This document shows, one piece after another, positions 30,607 through 33,218 of a DNA stretch of 33,218 nt. The stretch is from Bacteroidaceae bacterium (GTDB lineage: Bacteria; Bacteroidota; Bacteroidia; Bacteroidales; Bacteroidaceae): positions 1-33,218 of the forward strand of contig JAKSLP010000034.1 in the NCBI GenBank assembly GCA_024401115.1, given 5' to 3'. The position numbers and the translations under genes were made by a program. Numbering within the stretch: the stretch's first letter is position 1; the number at the start of each line of letters is the position of its first letter. The notes beneath the pieces were generated by a model. That model was not told the DNA's origin. It did no database searches and worked only from the letters and a program-made list of their open reading frames with translations.

Positions 30607-32690
30607 TTGTCGGATTCATCATAGGATTTGCGGTTTGTCTTGTGGCATGTGTGGTGTGGTACTGGCAACATCAGCGATTGCTGCAAGATCGCAGTGAAAT
30701 CATGCTGGAGGCCATACGCAACCGCGACTTTATGTTTCGCTTGCCGCTTAAGGGCTTGTTTTTCGGTGAAAAAACAATGCAGGAAACACTTAATCAGTTG
30801 GGTGCCATGATTCAGACCCAATTGAATCAGAATGAGGTGGAATCCTGGGAACGCATTACTCGGGTGCTTACTCATGAGATTATGAACTCTGCAGCTCCAA
30901 TCGCCAGCATCAGTGATACGTTCATGCGTCGCAAGGATGTAGAGGGAACACCGTTATATGATGGAATACGTGCCATTCACGAGACCAGTTCAGGACTGAT
31001 ATCCTTCGTGGAGGGGTTCCGTAAGTTCTCTGCCCTGCAGGATCCTGAACCCGTAGATGTACTGGTGGAACCGTTCCTGAAACAGTTCCCAGCCCTTTAT
31101 CCTGATGTGGAGGTCCATATCAAGGTGAATACGCCAAACCTAATTATCCACACCGATGAGAATCTGTTGCGTCAGGTTATAATCAATATGATTAAGAATG
31201 CCATTGAGGCCGGTGCACAGCGCATCGGGCTTAAGGCGGTGCGCCAATCTGAAACGGATGTTTTTCTGAAGGTCAGCAATGACGGTGCACCGATTCCTTT
31301 GGAAGTGGCCAGGGAGATTTTTGTGCCTTTCTTTACCACGAAAAGAACGGGAAACGGCATCGGCTTGAGCCTAAGCCGCAGAGTGATGATTAAACAGGGT
31401 GGAAGCCTGGAACTGCAGGAACATGCCGAAAGCGGTTATCATGCGACTTTTGTGCTGGGTTTTACCACCGCAACTTCCCGCCGCAAGTCGCATCATCTGA
31501 CAATAATGTTGCCATTCCTGTTCCTAGGTTGCACGCTTTCTCTTCAGGCACAAAGCGTGAACAGCCAACTGACAGAACGTTTGGAACAGGCAGAGAATTT
31601 CCGGCAGAATGCGCAATACATCAAGGCGCTGCAAGCCTATTCTGATGTATTGAAAATAGATTCCCTTCACGATGAGGCCCTGCACAAGAGGGTGCGGTGC
31701 CTGATGTCGTTGGGCAACTATCAGCAGGGAATTGCCGAATGCAAGCGACTGATAGAACGTGATACGACTGATGTGGCGGCTTGGCGCATGCAGGGCATTT
31801 GCCAATACCGTTTGCAAGAAGACGGATTTGCCTTTGTGGCTCTGAGCAAGGCCTATGAATTGGATCCCGATGACTATGGCACTATCGAGGCCCTGAGCAG
31901 TCTGCTGAATAAGGCAAAGGAATACGATGAGTGTATCCGTATCACTGACCAGTACCGTTTGAAGGACACGTTGAACTTGGTCATCAATCAGAATGCCGCT
32001 GAAGCATTCTTCCGACAAGAGCGTTTCAAGCCGGCATTGGAACGGTACAACCAGTTGGTTCGCATGGGTGATCACAGCTATTACACCCATTATTTCCGGG
32101 GTATGACATTCTTTGGCCTGGATCGGTATTTTGAGGCCTATTCCGATTTAAACCGGGCACTTAAGATAGATCCGGAGAACACGAACCTATTGTATTATAC
32201 GGCATTGGCAGGGGCCAAGACCTCGTGGAAGAAGGAAGCCGTAGAATATATTGAGGAGGCACGTGACCTGGTGATTCCGAATGACAGTACGCTGAACTGG
32301 CTGTACAATGGTATGGCCACCGTGTATAATGCTGTGCCCGATCAGGACGATGCCTATGAACAAACCATGCTTAAGATGTATGAGCTGAATCCTACCCGTA
32401 TACGTATTTTCTCTACATTATGCGGACATTTCAGTTACACTCAGCCAGAAAAGGCCTTGGCTTATGCAAAGAAGTTTGTGGGTATGGTGCCGGAATCCTT
32501 GAAAAATAATCCTAACGAGTTGACCCGATCGGAGAGAGCAACCGCATACAGCTATCAGCAGATGGTCTATTTTATAGATCATTATGATGAACTGCTGGAA
32601 ACACTGAAAAACCAGAAAGAATCAGAGAGACGCAGACGGGAAGAGTGGGAACGCAGACGAAGGGAACGGGAGTTCTGGGAACAGAAATAA
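30603..32690 (+). CDS. Histidine kinase fused to a C-terminal TPR domain
   Basis: The 695-residue protein starts with one TM helix (about 3-21) and a short linker. Then comes a kinase core: H-box LTHEIMNS with H91, N-box INMIKNAIEAG (194-204), G1 VSNDGAPI (224-231), and FFTTKRTGNGIGLSLSRR (243-260). After a basic stretch (TSRRKSHH, 291-298) comes a hydrophobic segment (300-316, ending LSLQA-QS) that looks like a Bacteroidetes signal peptide with its own Met302 (ATG 31506). TPR repeats (about 320-650) and an Arg/Glu-rich tail follow. Positive charges predict N-out, kinase in, TPR out. It may be one fusion protein, or two products made by internal initiation or signal-peptidase cleavage. Translationally coupled to the response regulator. 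Confidence 0.88.
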   Translation: MIVGFIIGFAVCLVACVVWYWQHQRLLQDRSEIMLEAIRNRDFMFRLPLKGLFFGEKTMQETLNQLGAMIQTQLNQNEVESWERITRVLTHEIMNSAAPIASISDTFMRRKDVEGTPLYDGIRAIHETSSGLISFVEGFRKFSALQDPEPVDVLVEPFLKQFPALYPDVEVHIKVNTPNLIIHTDENLLRQVIINMIKNAIEAGAQRIGLKAVRQSETDVFLKVSNDGAPIPLEVAREIFVPFFTTKRTGNGIGLSLSRRVMIKQGGSLELQEHAESGYHATFVLGFTTATSRRKSHHLTIMLPFLFLGCTLSLQAQSVNSQLTERLEQAENFRQNAQYIKALQAYSDVLKIDSLHDEALHKRVRCLMSLGNYQQGIAECKRLIERDTTDVAAWRMQGICQYRLQEDGFAFVALSKAYELDPDDYGTIEALSSLLNKAKEYDECIRITDQYRLKDTLNLVINQNAAEAFFRQERFKPALERYNQLVRMGDHSYYTHYFRGMTFFGLDRYFEAYSDLNRALKIDPENTNLLYYTALAGAKTSWKKEAVEYIEEARDLVIPNDSTLNWLYNGMATVYNAVPDQDDAYEQTMLKMYELNPTRIRIFSTLCGHFSYTQPEKALAYAKKFVGMVPESLKNNPNELTRSERATAYSYQQMVYFIDHYDELLETLKNQKESERRRREEWERRRREREFWEQK

Positions 32691-32692
32691 TA

Positions 32693-33218
32693 CTACTTCT
32701 TTTGATTGCGTCGTGAGAAGTGGAACAGGTCGCTCCATCGTTCAAACTCGCGTCTTACCTGAATTCCTAATCCTTGGGTGTTTAAGGTGTTTCGTGTAAA
32801 GTATCTGTCGTTGGTCTCATTATAGGCTTTCAGACTGATGGTTCGTGCCTTGTTAAGCATCCACTGTACATCAAAGTCGCCCACAAAGTTGGTATTCATC
32901 ATTGCATTCTCCTTGTAGCCGAAATTTCCGTTGATCAACAGACGGTTATTGAACAGGCTACCCTGCAACATGGTTTGGAACTCCATGTCATTCATTCCGT
33001 TCTGTCCCGGATTAATGTTGGCACCCAGATTCCAGTTGTTGCTGTCGATAGCCTTTGACAGCATCTGGTTGAACTGTCCGCTTAGGGTAGAAGTAAGAAT
33101 ACTGTTCATTGCCTGGTTGGTTTGGTTGCCGCTGTTTTGTGCATAGTCACCTCCATAGAATCGTCCGACACCCAGCAAATAGATAATCTGCAAGTTCATC
33201 TGCTCTTCAGTGGCAACA
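32693..33218 (-). CDS. tamB: TamB-family translocation/assembly protein, C-terminal part
   Basis: The gene enters from the right edge; about 174 codons of its 3' end are visible and the reading frame stays open to 33218. The C-terminus (EEQMNLQIIYLLGVGRFYGG, then LLINGNFGYKENAMMNTNFVGDFDVQWMLNKARTISLKAYNETNDRYFTRN and LGIQVRREFERWSDLF) matches the end of Bacteroidetes TamB (DUF490) proteins. These span the periplasm and take part in lipid transport to, or protein assembly at, the outer membrane. The start is outside the window. Its stop lies 2 bp from the stop of the convergent kinase gene, with no hairpin between. Confidence 0.88.
   Translation of the reverse strand, partial: VATEEQMNLQIIYLLGVGRFYGGDYAQNSGNQTNQAMNSILTSTLSGQFNQMLSKAIDSNNWNLGANINPGQNGMNDMEFQTMLQGSLFNNRLLINGNFGYKENAMMNTNFVGDFDVQWMLNKARTISLKAYNETNDRYFTRNTLNTQGLGIQVRREFERWSDLFHFSRRNQKK

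Overview
The window is a chromosomal segment from a member of the Bacteroidales (Bacteroidaceae or Prevotellaceae; species not determinable here). Three things support this. Several intergenic regions carry the Bacteroidetes -7 promoter element TAnnTTTG, and two of these have a TTTG element 19-20 bp upstream. Ribosome binding sites are mostly absent. The gene content is typical of the group: a complete Bat aerotolerance operon, DUF3127, DUF3078, DUF1573, a Bacteroidetes-type TamB C-terminus, and an NtrY/NtrC-like two-component pair beside an HlyD/FtsX exporter. No phage, insertion sequence, CRISPR array, tRNA or rRNA was seen.

Layout. (1) 1-3890, plus strand: ftsY, rimO, a small HU-like protein and an HU-TM-LysM protein, tightly packed. 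(2) 4013-13312, plus strand: the MoxR/DUF58/Bat locus (moxR, DUF58, a membrane protein, batA, batB, batC, batD, batE), followed by a PAP2 phosphatase and a small HTH protein, ending at a strong bidirectional terminator. (3) 13352-19394, minus strand, transcribed right to left: dnaN, a DEDDh 3'-5' exonuclease, recN, rlmB and a pseudo-protease/TPR secreted protein. (4) 19533-19910, plus strand: a DUF3127 protein with an SSB-like C-terminal tip, divergent from dnaN. (5) 19955-21841, minus strand: yidC. (6) 22005-23696, plus strand: a DUF3078 outer-membrane protein and a DUF1573 protein. (7) 23731-25487, minus strand: the RNase P RNA gene with its promoter, followed almost immediately by a YihY/BrkB membrane protein gene. 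(8) 25554-29977, minus strand: an exporter operon (HlyD adaptor, double-FtsX permease, ATPase) with a well-formed promoter. (9) 30025-32690, plus strand and divergent: a short receiver-Fis response regulator and a histidine kinase fused to a TPR domain. (10) 32693 to the right edge, minus strand: the C-terminus of TamB.

How the parts fit. Most of the window is envelope biogenesis (ftsY, yidC, tamB, LysM, PAP2, Bat) and genome maintenance (dnaN, recN, exonuclease). The least ordinary part is region 8-9. There a histidine kinase with almost no N-terminal sensor continues in frame, through a signal-peptide-like hydrophobic segment, into a probable periplasmic TPR domain. It is coupled by a 4-bp overlap to a response regulator that has the NtrC-type Fis helix-turn-helix but no sigma-54 AAA+ domain. 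A perfect 7+7 bp palindrome lies in the -33 region of their promoter, facing the exporter operon. Other points of interest are the SSB-like tip next to dnaN, the HU-LysM protein that could link nucleoid and cell wall, and a secreted TPR protein with a dead trypsin-like domain.
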